In this document: in pieces, positions 14,370 through 23,300 of the stretch
How positions within the stretch are numbered: the first letter of the stretch is position 1
Layout: every line of letters starts with the position of its first letter
Assembly: GCA_022703565.1 (NCBI GenBank)
Contig: JAKLDK010000008.1
Span: forward strand, 1-32,537
DNA length: 32,537 nucleotides
Reading direction: 5' to 3'
From: Candidatus Omnitrophota bacterium
GTDB taxonomy: Bacteria > Omnitrophota > Gorgyraeia > Zapsychrales > Zapsychraceae
The notes under the pieces: generated by a model
What the model was told of the DNA's origin: nothing
Database searches by the model: none
The model's input: only the letters and a program-made list of their open reading frames with translations
Translations under genes and position numbers: made by a program

Positions 14370-15152
14370 TTAAACGCAATTCATTTTAAAAACATGGGCG
14401 GCATTTTCATTAAATTTATTTAAAGCAAAATCCGAATCCACATTCTTTAATTCACAATATAATTTCAGCGTCCGCCAAACATCTTTAGGCTCGGCGGTAA
14501 ATCCACCAGCAGCGTCCTTGGTTTTATAGAAAACCGGGGAATCAGTTTCAATCAAAGTATTTTCTAAAGGCGCGTATTTTATTGCTTTTTGCGCTTCTGG
14601 GCTGTATTCCAACGAAGGCGTCGCGGAAATAAAAAATCCCTTACCGATAATTTTCTTCAAAGTCTCAACCGGCCCGCTATACCAATGAAAAACACAATTT
14701 TTTATCCCTACTTTATCCGCAATATCAAAACAATCTTCCCACGCCCCGCGAGAATGTATCGCCGCCGGCAAATTCAATTCTTTCGCTAATTCAATTAAAC
14801 GTATAAAAACTTTTCTTTGCTCTTCTTTTTTATCCTCGTTCTTTTTAACCCAATTGTACCAGTAGTCCAATCCGATCTCGCCTATCGCGCTCAACTCATT
14901 TTTATTCTCCCGAATCAAATTAACACAAGCATCGAGTTCAATCAAATGGGCTTTTGACGGATGTATCCCGCACGCCACAAATATTTTGGAATTACTAAAT
15001 TTCTTTTTGATTTCAAGATTATCTTTTGACGACTGCAAATCTTCGCTGACCGCTAATATCGCCGCAACGTTTTCTTGCGCGGCAGAATCCAAGACTCTTG
15101 CTAAATCTTTGGTATGATCCAAATGCGCGTGAGTATCAATTATTCTTTTCAC
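14370..15152 (-). CDS. tatD: TatD-family metal-dependent deoxyribonuclease
   Basis: The 260-aa amidohydrolase-fold protein has all TatD metal ligands: H8 and H10 in IDTHAHLDH, E92 in GEIGLDY, H133 in IHSRGAW, H156 in FHWYSG and D204 in ETDSPVF. Family members are Mg-dependent 3'-5' exonucleases involved in DNA repair and, in some cases, quality control. The region GEIGLDYWYNWVKKNEDKKE is slightly longer than usual between the catalytic Glu and the next helix. The start is GTG and overlaps the end of dtd by 17 nt, so the two are probably translationally coupled. Confidence 0.92.
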   Translation of the reverse strand: MKRIIDTHAHLDHTKDLARVLDSAAQENVAAILAVSEDLQSSKDNLEIKKKFSNSKIFVACGIHPSKAHLIELDACVNLIRENKNELSAIGEIGLDYWYNWVKKNEDKKEEQRKVFIRLIELAKELNLPAAIHSRGAWEDCFDIADKVGIKNCVFHWYSGPVETLKKIIGKGFFISATPSLEYSPEAQKAIKYAPLENTLIETDSPVFYKTKDAAGGFTAEPKDVWRTLKLYCELKNVDSDFALNKFNENAAHVFKMNCV

Positions 15153-15591
15153 TTTGGCTTTCTAAAATAAATGTTACCGGGCCATCATTGGTTAAACTTA
15201 CATCCATCATCGCCGCGAATTTTCCCGTCTCAACTTTAAAACCCTTACCTCTCAAATTATCCACAAAATAATTATAAAGCTCTTCGGCTTTTTGGGGATC
15301 CGCTGATGCGTCAAAACTCGGACGGCGGCCTTTATCGCAATTACCATGCAAAGTAAACTGAGAAACAATTAAGAAATCACCCTTTCCTTCAGCAATTGAC
15401 AAGTTCATTTTCCCGGCATTATCTTCAAAGATTCTAAGCTGCGATATTTTCTCGGCCAAATAATCAGCATCGCTCTTTAAATCTGCTTTCCCGACGCTCA
15501 AAAGCACAAGCATCCCTTTCCCAATTTGGCCCGTAATTTGGGAATTGACTTCGACTTTTGCCTGGCTAACTCTTTGGATAACTATTTTCAT
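15136..15591 (-). CDS. dtd: D-aminoacyl-tRNA deacylase
   Basis: DTD hydrolyses D-amino acids (and glycine mischarged on tRNA-Ala) from tRNA. The 151-aa frame from MKIVIQRVSQAKVEV is the exact family start and length. The upstream part of the open frame (MPFFISVDLVDINK...) is untranslated leader. Signature motifs are SQFTLHGNCDKGRRPSF at residues 77-93, including the catalytic-pocket Thr80, and NDGPVT at 135-140 (the cross-subunit GP motif). The ATG lies about 20 nt after the predicted transcription start and lacks a clear Shine-Dalgarno, so initiation may depend on a short leader. Confidence 0.95.
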   Translation of the reverse strand: MKIVIQRVSQAKVEVNSQITGQIGKGMLVLLSVGKADLKSDADYLAEKISQLRIFEDNAGKMNLSIAEGKGDFLIVSQFTLHGNCDKGRRPSFDASADPQKAEELYNYFVDNLRGKGFKVETGKFAAMMDVSLTNDGPVTFILESQSEKNN

Positions 15592-15618
15592 TGATTTTAT
15601 TATATTAAGATTTATATG

Positions 15619-15647
15619 ATTATATTTATTGATATCTACAAGGTCAA
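15619..15647 (-). promoter_or_regulatory. Sigma-70 promoter for dtd-tatD operon
   Basis: On the minus strand TTGACC (-35, 15642-15647) is separated by exactly 17 nt from TATAAT (-10, 15619-15624). The predicted start near 15612 gives a leader of about 20 nt to the dtd ATG. It directly abuts the chemoreceptor terminator. Confidence 0.8.
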
Positions 15648-15654
15648 CTGAAAT

Positions 15655-15683
15655 AAAAAAGGGCAACCATTGTATGGTTGCCC
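15655..15683 (-). terminator. Rho-independent terminator of the chemoreceptor gene
   Basis: A perfect 10-bp stem GGGCAACCAT/ATGGTTGCCC with a 3-nt loop is followed on the minus strand by TTTTTTATTT. It lies about 30 nt past the chemoreceptor stop codon. Confidence 0.92.
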
Positions 15684-15711
15684 CTCTTTATTCTTATCTT
15701 GCGGAACTAAG

Positions 15712-17733
15712 CTAAGAAATCCTCAACCCTTCTTCTTTGCTTTCTTTATGTCCGGTATCTTTCGCTACCGGCTTTGTAACTTTCTTCAAAGGTTGTATGC
15801 TTTTTTTAGTAACTGGCTGACCATGTTTAACAGCTGCCGTCTTATCACTTGTTCCAGTATTGCTTGTCTTAAATTGCGAAACAAGGTTACGAAGAACTTC
15901 GGCCTGCGAAGACATTTCTTCAGCAGATGCCGCCAATTCTTCCGACGACGAAGCATTAGATTCGGTAATTGATGTATTTTGTTCCATTGCCGCCGCTTGT
16001 TCTTGGGTGACATTTGAAACATTTTGCAGTTGGTCAGCAATCTTTTTAATGTTTTCAATAATCTCTTTGGTTATTTGTCCGGCCTCTTTTGAAACATCAA
16101 CTCCACCTTCAACCTGCTTTAAATTATCTTTAATCATCGCTTGAATTTCTTTGGCAGATGATGCGCTGCGTTCGGCTAATTGACGAACCTCATCAGCAAC
16201 AACCGCGAAACCTTTCCCATGTTCACCGGCCCGCGCTGCTTCAATTGCCGCGTTTAAAGCCAATAAATTAGTTTGGTCAGCAATATCAGTAATGAGGGCC
16301 ACTGCGTCAGCCATTTGCTTGGAACCTTTTTCAATTGAGGTCATGGCTTCAATAGTCCCGTCCATTGACTGTTCGGCTTTTTGCGCGCCTTTTGAGACAT
16401 CCTGGGCAATCATATTCGCGCTTCTTACGTTCTCGGCATTGGATTGTACCGACGATGAAAGCTCTTCAAATGAAGCTGATTGTTGCTGCGCTCCATCAGC
16501 AATTTGCTGTGAACTCGACGATACTTCTTCGGTAGCCGCCATTAATTGCTCAGCTCCGCTGCTAATTTGAGAAATCATTTCTGATATTTTGTTAGAGAAA
16601 ATATCCATGGTTTTAGACATAACGCCTATTTCATCGCCGCGATTCATGTTTAAGCGATGGGTAAGATCGCCTTGCGACATAGCTTCCATAACCTTAACGC
16701 TTTGAACCAAAGGAGTGGTAATGGAATTTGCAAAACTCACAGAAATAATTAAGCTGATAACCAGAATAATTACCGTAACAATTACTATAACATTGCGAAT
16801 TCTTAATAAAGGCCCGGTGAAATCAGCTAAGTAGCTACCTGAACCAATTATCCAATCTTTCGGCTCATAATAATTATAGGCTGCTACTTTAGGCTTACCT
16901 TCCCAATCATATTTTATATAACCTTTTTTATTCTTAGCCATTTCCTTAAAGAAATCGTACTGGGCTAAACTCTTGCCTTCATTCGTCGGATGAGCAACCA
17001 GAGTACCATCACTCTTGGCAACATACATATATCCGGTTTGACCAACTTTTTCTGATTTTAACTGCTGCTTAAACTCGTTTATTTTCTTTTCCTCCAGAGC
17101 CATATCAACTAAATCATCATAATAAGCAGAAACGCCTACAACCCATTTATGATTCGGGATATGAAGTATCGCCGCAATCTTATCCCGGGCAACTTTTTCT
17201 CCGGTATTAAGCCAAGGATATATGTCAAAGTCAACCGCGCCTTCAGATTTTAAAGCTTTGGCCTTCTTTATAATATCCTGAATGAAAAACCTACCACTCG
17301 CATCTTTTGCTTCCCATAAATTCTTCCCGTCGCTAGCCCTATCTTTGCTAACGACATATTTACCTTCATAGTCCAGCACAAAAATATACCCTGTCTTGCC
17401 TACGACAAGCTTAGCAATTTTATTTTTCAGCGGCTCTAAATCTTCCTGATTCCATGAAGTAATTAACTGATCAACAATCTTGGCTTGTTGTTCGACAATT
17501 ATTTTAGCTTGCTCTCGAGACTTGGACAGGTCATCAGCAACTCCTGATAATTTCTCGGTAACAAGCCGTACATAACTTCCTACTTGTGTTTCTAATGTTT
17601 CTTGTATTTGGCCATAAATCGCTTTTTGTGCCACATTGTAAGTATTTAACCCCAGAATCAGAATGGAAACGACTAGAAGAGAAATCATGATGAGTAACAG
17701 CTTGAACTTAATTTTCATATCTCTAAAATTCAT
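15712..17733 (-). CDS. Methyl-accepting chemotaxis protein with periplasmic Cache sensor
   Basis: This is a 673-aa transmembrane chemoreceptor. TM1 lies at about residues 9-29 ([18 protein letters not shown]). The periplasmic region at about 30-305 has two related Cache-like lobes, [20 protein letters not shown] and [19 protein letters not shown], the second ending in the [12 protein letters not shown] type of strand. TM2 lies at about 312-334 ([20 protein letters not shown]), HAMP at about 335-390, then the long coiled-coil signalling domain. The conserved hairpin tip is near residue 490-525 ([38 protein letters not shown]). A Lys-rich tail without a NWETF-type pentapeptide ends the protein. 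It senses a small external ligand, possibly an organic acid, and controls CheA. No che genes are near. It is probably a single-gene transcript. Confidence 0.95.
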   Translation of the reverse strand: MNFRDMKIKFKLLLIMISLLVVSILILGLNTYNVAQKAIYGQIQETLETQVGSYVRLVTEKLSGVADDLSKSREQAKIIVEQQAKIVDQLITSWNQEDLEPLKNKIAKLVVGKTGYIFVLDYEGKYVVSKDRASDGKNLWEAKDASGRFFIQDIIKKAKALKSEGAVDFDIYPWLNTGEKVARDKIAAILHIPNHKWVVGVSAYYDDLVDMALEEKKINEFKQQLKSEKVGQTGYMYVAKSDGTLVAHPTNEGKSLAQYDFFKEMAKNKKGYIKYDWEGKPKVAAYNYYEPKDWIIGSGSYLADFTGPLLRIRNVIVIVTVIILVISLIISVSFANSITTPLVQSVKVMEAMSQGDLTHRLNMNRGDEIGVMSKTMDIFSNKISEMISQISSGAEQLMAATEEVSSSSQQIADGAQQQSASFEELSSSVQSNAENVRSANMIAQDVSKGAQKAEQSMDGTIEAMTSIEKGSKQMADAVALITDIADQTNLLALNAAIEAARAGEHGKGFAVVADEVRQLAERSASSAKEIQAMIKDNLKQVEGGVDVSKEAGQITKEIIENIKKIADQLQNVSNVTQEQAAAMEQNTSITESNASSSEELAASAEEMSSQAEVLRNLVSQFKTSNTGTSDKTAAVKHGQPVTKKSIQPLKKVTKPVAKDTGHKESKEEGLRIS

Positions 17734-17820
17734 ACGCCCCCCTTTTTTGAATTTTTAAGAAAAAAAATAATGAAAGTTTTTGTTAAATCCAAGTTAAGTA
17801 TAATAATTTTAAGCCCCTTA

Positions 17821-17849
17821 ATTATAACCAAGAAGAACAATATTTTAAA
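17821..17849 (-). promoter_or_regulatory. Candidate chemoreceptor promoter
   Basis: On the minus strand TTTAAA is followed after 17 nt by a perfect TATAAT (17821-17826), about 80 nt upstream of the chemoreceptor ATG. I see no sigma-28 (flagellar type) consensus. This is a moderate match only. Confidence 0.4.
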
Positions 17850-17895
17850 GAGTTATTTTGTTATATTTATCTTTTTTTGAAAAATTTTATCATAT

Positions 17896-17924
17896 TTGAC
17901 AACCTACAATATTTATGTTACAAA
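17896..17924 (+). promoter_or_regulatory. Candidate helicase promoter giving a leaderless start
   Basis: TTGACA (17896-17901) is followed after 17 nt by TACAAA (17919-17924). Transcription would start at about 17931-17933, on or next to the ATG at 17933. A TACAAT at 17905-17910 is an alternative -10 but lacks a well-spaced -35. Confidence 0.45.
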
Positions 17925-17932
17925 AGCCCATT

Positions 17933-20104
17933 ATGGAATTAAAGGAAATCCTTAAAGAGAACAACTTTTCCAGTGAAAGTATAGAGGCGATTACTTCTTC
18001 CGGAATAACCGAGCTTTATCCGCCACAAGTAGAAGCTGTCCAAAAAGGTTTATTAAAAAGCAAAAACATCTTAATGTCTGTGCCAACTGCCGCCGGAAAA
18101 ACGCTCATGGCAGAATTATGCATGCTCAAATCAATATTGCAGGACAATGGCCGTTGCCTTTATATCGCACCTTTAAAAGCCCTGGCGTCTGAAAAATACG
18201 AGGATTTTAAGCGCAAATACGATTCTTTGGGAATAAATATCGGCATTTCCGTAGGAGATTATGATTATCTGGACAAGAATTTACAAAATTATCAGATTTT
18301 GATTGCCACCGCCGAAAAAGTCGATTCCCTCCTTAGATCCAAAGCCACCTGGCTAATTAATTCGCTAACTGTAGTTGTATTAGATGAAATACATTTTATC
18401 AATGACAATGGCCGCGGGCCGGTTTTGGAAATTTTAACCGCCAGGATAAAGCAACTGAATCCTAAAATCCAAATTTTGGCTTTAAGCGCAACGGTTAAAA
18501 ACGCGCTGCAAGTCGCCGGATGGCTAGAAGCCGAATGTGTACAAAGTAATTGGCGGCCGATTCCTCTAAAAGAAGGCGTTTATTATAACCAAAGAATTCA
18601 ATTTAATAATTACCCGAATAAAATTATTTCCGAAGAAGCGCCTGATGATTTAAACCAACTTGCACTTGATACATTGCGCGGCCGCGGGCAGATTTTAATA
18701 TTTGTTAATTCCCGGCGGAGCGCCCAAGCAGTTGCCCGGGAAGTTTGCTCCTCTTCCGCTAAAATATTAACGCCAGATGAAAAAAAAGAATTAATGGCAA
18801 TCGCCAAAGAAATCGTCGGAAGCAAAAGCGATGCGACAAAAATATGCCAGAAATTGTCCGACTGCATTATCCATGGGGTGGCCTTCCATCATGCCGGATT
18901 AAAACCGCACCAGAGAGAATTAGTCGAAAGAAATTTTAAAAAGAATTTGATCAAAATAATTTCCTGCACGCCAACACTTGCTGCCGGAGTCAATTTACCA
19001 GCCCGGCGGGCAATCATCCGCGATGTCAAAAGATTCGAAGCCGGAACAGGCGCAGCTTATATACCGGTCTCAGAATATAAACAGTGCGCCGGACGAGCCG
19101 GACGGCCGCAATATGATGATTACGGCGAAGCAGTTATAATGGCTAAAACCCTTTCTGAAGCCGAAACTTTAATGGATAAATTTATCCTGGCCGATACAGA
19201 ACCGATTTATTCAAAATTAGCCAGCGAATCAGCGCTACGCATGCATATCTTAGCCTCAATTGCCGGTGGTTACGTTCAAGATATTAAAGGTATGCTTGAA
19301 TTCTTCTCCCATACTTTCTTGCATTATCAGAAAATGACCGGAAACCTCTCGGAACTTATTGAAGGGATATTTGAATTCTTACACCGGGAAAATTTTATCG
19401 ATAAAAGTGAATCACGATTTTTTGCGACACCATTAGGCAATTTAACAAGCCGCCTTTATATTGATCCTTTTTCAGCAATAATAATCCGTAACGGATTAAA
19501 ACTTATTGCGGATAAACAAATTATATCTCTTCCCGGAGTAATACACTTAATAAGCTGCTGCCCGGATACCCCGTTAATCATGAATAGCAATAAGAAAGCG
19601 GCTGAAGAAGCGCAGAAATTTATTAGTGAAAATGAAAGAAACTTTATTTTAACACCCAAGAATTGCGAAATATTGGACGATTATTTCTTCTATTTATCCA
19701 CAATCAAAACTACTTGGCTTATAACGACTTGGGTCGAAGAAGAAAAAGAAGATTTTCTTTGTGAGCTTTTTAATATCGGGCCTGGCGATATTTACCGCCA
19801 CGTTGAAAGTTTTGAAAGGCTATTATTCGCCGCGGAAAGAATCGCGCACCTAATGCACTTTAGAAGCCTCACTTTCGGGCTGGATAATATTAAAAGGCGT
19901 GTCCGCTACGGCATCAAAGAAGAACTGCTGGAATTAGTCAGCTTAAGAAATGTCGGACGGGTTCGCGCTAGAATTTTATTCGATAACGGCTATAAGAAAT
20001 TGTCTGACCTTAAGAACCTATCTGAGGACAAATTATCCGGCATAAACAGTATTGGTAAAACCCTTGCCCGCAGCATAATTGCACAGCTTAATAAGGAAAA
20101 ATAA
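17933..20104 (+). CDS. Hel308/Ski2-like superfamily 2 DNA helicase
   Basis: This SF2 helicase of about 723 aa has archaeal Hel308-like architecture. In the 17915 frame, Q-like motif LYPPQVEAV is near residue 35, motif I PTAAGKT at 57-63, motif Ia APLKALASEKY, motif II DEIH at 157-160, motif III LSATV at 190, motif IV/V region GVAFHHAGLKPHQRELVE and TPTLAAGVNLPARR, and motif VI QCAGRAGRP near 391. A winged-helix and ratchet region follows, and the C-terminus has helix-hairpin-helix elements (LRNVGRVRARILFDNGYKKL, GINSIGKTLARSIIAQL). Hel308 unwinds lagging strands at stalled forks. I prefer the ATG at 17933 (MELKEILKE) over that at 17915. Neither has a Shine-Dalgarno sequence, and 17933 coincides with the predicted transcript start. 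Bacterial Hel308-like genes are uncommon. Confidence 0.88.
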   Translation: MELKEILKENNFSSESIEAITSSGITELYPPQVEAVQKGLLKSKNILMSVPTAAGKTLMAELCMLKSILQDNGRCLYIAPLKALASEKYEDFKRKYDSLGINIGISVGDYDYLDKNLQNYQILIATAEKVDSLLRSKATWLINSLTVVVLDEIHFINDNGRGPVLEILTARIKQLNPKIQILALSATVKNALQVAGWLEAECVQSNWRPIPLKEGVYYNQRIQFNNYPNKIISEEAPDDLNQLALDTLRGRGQILIFVNSRRSAQAVAREVCSSSAKILTPDEKKELMAIAKEIVGSKSDATKICQKLSDCIIHGVAFHHAGLKPHQRELVERNFKKNLIKIISCTPTLAAGVNLPARRAIIRDVKRFEAGTGAAYIPVSEYKQCAGRAGRPQYDDYGEAVIMAKTLSEAETLMDKFILADTEPIYSKLASESALRMHILASIAGGYVQDIKGMLEFFSHTFLHYQKMTGNLSELIEGIFEFLHRENFIDKSESRFFATPLGNLTSRLYIDPFSAIIIRNGLKLIADKQIISLPGVIHLISCCPDTPLIMNSNKKAAEEAQKFISENERNFILTPKNCEILDDYFFYLSTIKTTWLITTWVEEEKEDFLCELFNIGPGDIYRHVESFERLLFAAERIAHLMHFRSLTFGLDNIKRRVRYGIKEELLELVSLRNVGRVRARILFDNGYKKLSDLKNLSEDKLSGINSIGKTLARSIIAQLNKEK

Positions 20105-20187
20105 AACAATACAGATATTTATAGATATTTGTATATTTAGCTGTTTCGTTTTATAGTATTTTAGCTCTGGAAAATCTTTCCTCCTCG

Positions 20188-20231
20188 GTGAAAACGTTTT
20201 CTTGTGCAGCCTTCCGCCATATTGTTTTCAC
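20188..20231 (+). promoter_or_regulatory. Inverted repeat GTGAAAAC...GTTTTCAC
   Basis: A perfect 8-bp inverted repeat with a 28-nt loop that itself begins with the palindrome GAAAACGTTTTC (20190-20201). It lies in the 286-bp gap between the helicase and the giant secreted protein. That gap contains no credible gene. Confidence 0.45.
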
Positions 20232-20274
20232 TTCCTTAAATGTTATATTTTACGTGGTACCCGGTTATAACATT
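20222..20274 (+). promoter_or_regulatory. Candidate promoter with overlapping operator-like dyad
   Basis: TTGTTT (20222-20227) and TATATT (20244-20249) are 16 nt apart. The 9-bp inverted repeat AATGTTATA (20239-20247)/TATAACATT (20266-20274) overlaps the -10 and the start region, as an operator would. The dyad encloses GGTACC. Confidence 0.35.
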
Positions 20275-20318
20275 CAAAAGGTTTCAGCTATGTCATCTAA
20301 ATTACTACATGCAATATT

Positions 20319-20350
20319 CACTTCTAGAGCAGGGCAAAGAAGTGCTTTTT
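20319..20350 (+). terminator. Terminator-like hairpin in the leader of the giant secreted protein gene
   Basis: The 7-bp stem CACTTCT/AGAAGTG with a 12-nt loop is followed by CTTTTTCTTT. It could end helicase transcription or act as an attenuator if transcription starts at the upstream candidate promoter. It lies about 40 nt before the start codon. Confidence 0.5.
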
Positions 20351-20390
20351 CTTTATCCCGAATGAATGAAATCACTAAAAGGAGAACACT

Positions 20391-23300
20391 ATGCGTTTAA
20401 CATCTTCTGCTAGGTTTATTCTATTTTTCATCTTGTCATTTTGTTTTATAACCATAAATATCCCCAGCACATTAGCTGATTCAGAGCCTCAAACTGACAA
20501 AGAAGTAACACAGCTGGCACGGTTAAACTTCAAACTTCCTTTTGGAGCTAAAAATATCTGTACCGATGCTGACAAAGATTCTTTTTATAAAGAAGGAAAA
20601 AACTGCGGAACCCAGGATTGCGATGATAACAACGCAAAGATTAACCCCAAAACTGATGAAGTTTGCTATAACGATATTGACGAAGATTGCGATGGCACAC
20701 TGGATAATAATTGCCCTTCCTGCGATAGCGATGAAGACGGTTTAAAAAAGATTGCCTGCGGCGGAAATGATATAGATGATACAAGTAAATCGATGGAAAT
20801 AACTTCTTTAGCAGTTGCTATCCCTGCAATTTCTTCGGTATCAGAAAATATTCTTAGTAACGGACAAAACATTACTATTAGTGGTAACAATTTTGGGACA
20901 AAAGTTGCCGTTAATGGACAGGTCGGCCCGCCTGTTTTATGGGATGATTTTGAAGATGGAACAGCTGGACAATTAGTCCAACCCAGCGCAACAAAGTGGG
21001 ACCGAGTGCGAAGTGATAATCCTTCCGGCCCAAGGTATTCTTCTGGTGCCATAGATGGATCCATGGGAGTTAGAACCGGCTCAGGTATAGTAAACGGCGT
21101 TACAGGCGGAACAACTAGGACTTTAATGGAAGATGACGAATATCGTAATTTGTACCTGGACTATTACATTAGAGCCGTTAAAGGCACAGGCCTTAAACAA
21201 AGATCAAATAAACAAGTAATGATTTGGAGCGCAAATGCTGGCGTTAGCGAAGACGGGCCCAATACTTTTTGGTGGCAAATTACCCAAGGCGGAGAAGAGC
21301 CTCCCTTCGCTCTTTCACAATACCCCTGCGGAAACGACCCTTATTCAATTAGCTATGGAAATGGCTGGGGTGTTGATGAGTTTACAACTGCGCGCCATGT
21401 TCAAATAGAATACCGCCAAGCTTCAAATATCCCCGGAGCACCGGACGAATTTGGTATTGCCCGTATGTGGTACGACGGTGTTCTCGTTACTAATGACAAT
21501 TCTTTCGGAAGCCCTTCCTGCGATCCGGATAGAAATTATTTGGATAATTTGTTTATTGGGCATTATCAGGACGTTGATTCCGCAGTTTCACCAATATATA
21601 TGTGGATAAGCTGCCCTGGACACGAACGCTGTGATGAATGTCCAGCCGGAGCTTCGGGATGTTCAGTAGATAATCCAGATTGGTTACCGGCTCGGCAGGA
21701 TGAATTCTTCTACGATAGAATCTATATCGACAAATCAATTGCCCGCGTAGAAATTGGCAACGCGCCTACTTATGCGACTTCAACCCGTCGTGAAGTTCAA
21801 GTTCCCAAAACTTGGGGAGATTCAATCGAAATTACAACAAACCAAGGAGGATTTGCATCTAATCAAACAGTTTATCTATATGTAATTGATTCTAGCGGCA
21901 ATGTCAATGAGACTGGGTTTCCTGTTGTTTTTTCAACAGAGGCAATTACTGTTTGCGGTAACGGAATATGTGATTCCGAAGAAACTGAACTTTCTTGCCC
22001 GCAAGATTGCGATATTTGTCCTGCCGGAGAAATAGCTTCAAGTTGTTATTGTGGCAATAATTCTTACAATAGCGGATACTGTTGCAATAATGAATGGAAC
22101 CCTTCTGACTGCGATAAAGATTGGATTAAAGCTTATGAGCAAAGTTTTGAATCATTAGGTAACGGTGGATTTAGCACTGTTCAACAAATAGTAGAACAAG
22201 ACCCTGTCCTCTATTCACCGATTGGATTATCCAGTTCATATGCTATTGAAAATGGCGCACTAAAAGATAATCTAGGAAATAGCGACGATAAAAGAAACCA
22301 TCGCTTGCAAATTAAACTAGACACGATCGGAGTAGAACCGCGAGGTGAATTCTATCTGCAAGCTGATGTTAAAATTGACCCGCAAAATACTTGGTGCTGC
22401 TTAGAAGGGCCTTACTGCCAATATCCCGTTGGCGAGTGTACTTTTGGCCAAAACGGCATAAAGACATCTTATGCCTTTGGAAATAATGGTACCTCCTGGG
22501 TTCCGAATTTTAACACCTCAGGGGTTTCCGATTTTTATCAAGGCATGCTTTTTGATAATCGCAGTGGAGCATCAGGATACAGGGGTGATTTCTCGGGAGA
22601 AATTTTCCGACAATTAAATGACGGGAATTACCATAAATGGACATGGTATTTCAAGCATAATACCTCAACCAATGGGAATTGGAATAATGACGGTATTTTT
22701 ATTTGGTATATCGACGGCAATAAAGCAGCTGAATTTTATAATGTACCTTTCACAACCAACACCTATGACGGTTCTTTTATAGATATAGATAAGCCTATCA
22801 CTTATTACGGCGGCGGAGCATTATTAGCGAATGACTGGTATTTTTATGTAGACAATTTAAAAGTTTTCCGGCCAGATTCTGACTCTTCAACCATTGACCC
22901 TTATTGTTCCGATTCTCTTTGTAACGGTGATGAAACTTGCGATTCTTGTTCGACAGATTGTGGATATTGCACGCCTTGCGCCGAAAGCACAGCAATAACA
23001 CAATTTTGCGAATGCGGCGGTTTGAATTATGATAGCGGTTATTGTTGCAACGATATTCATCAAACAACTCCATGCGTGAATGAAACTCAATGCAACTTAA
23101 CCCAAGCTTTATGGAACGGAATCAATTCAGTTCAAACAGTTGATGAAAGGTCATTAGTCACGCTTGAGGTCCAAGGGAATAACTGCGATGGAGAAACTGT
23201 ATCCTTTCAAATATTTGAAATTGACAGCGCAACTGATTGGGATTTAATAAACCCAACTTATCCCCCAATAGATATAACATTCTCCGGTAATACTGCTTTT

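Noticed and set aside
20319-20350. Cyclic di-GMP riboswitch suggested by AGGGCAAA
   Set aside because: The GNRA tetraloop, the GACGCAAAGCC segment and the second stem expected for that class are missing.
20188-20400. 70-aa plus-strand frame before the giant secreted protein
   Set aside because: It has no ribosome-binding site or recognisable motif, overlaps the next start out of frame, and covers the dyad-rich leader.
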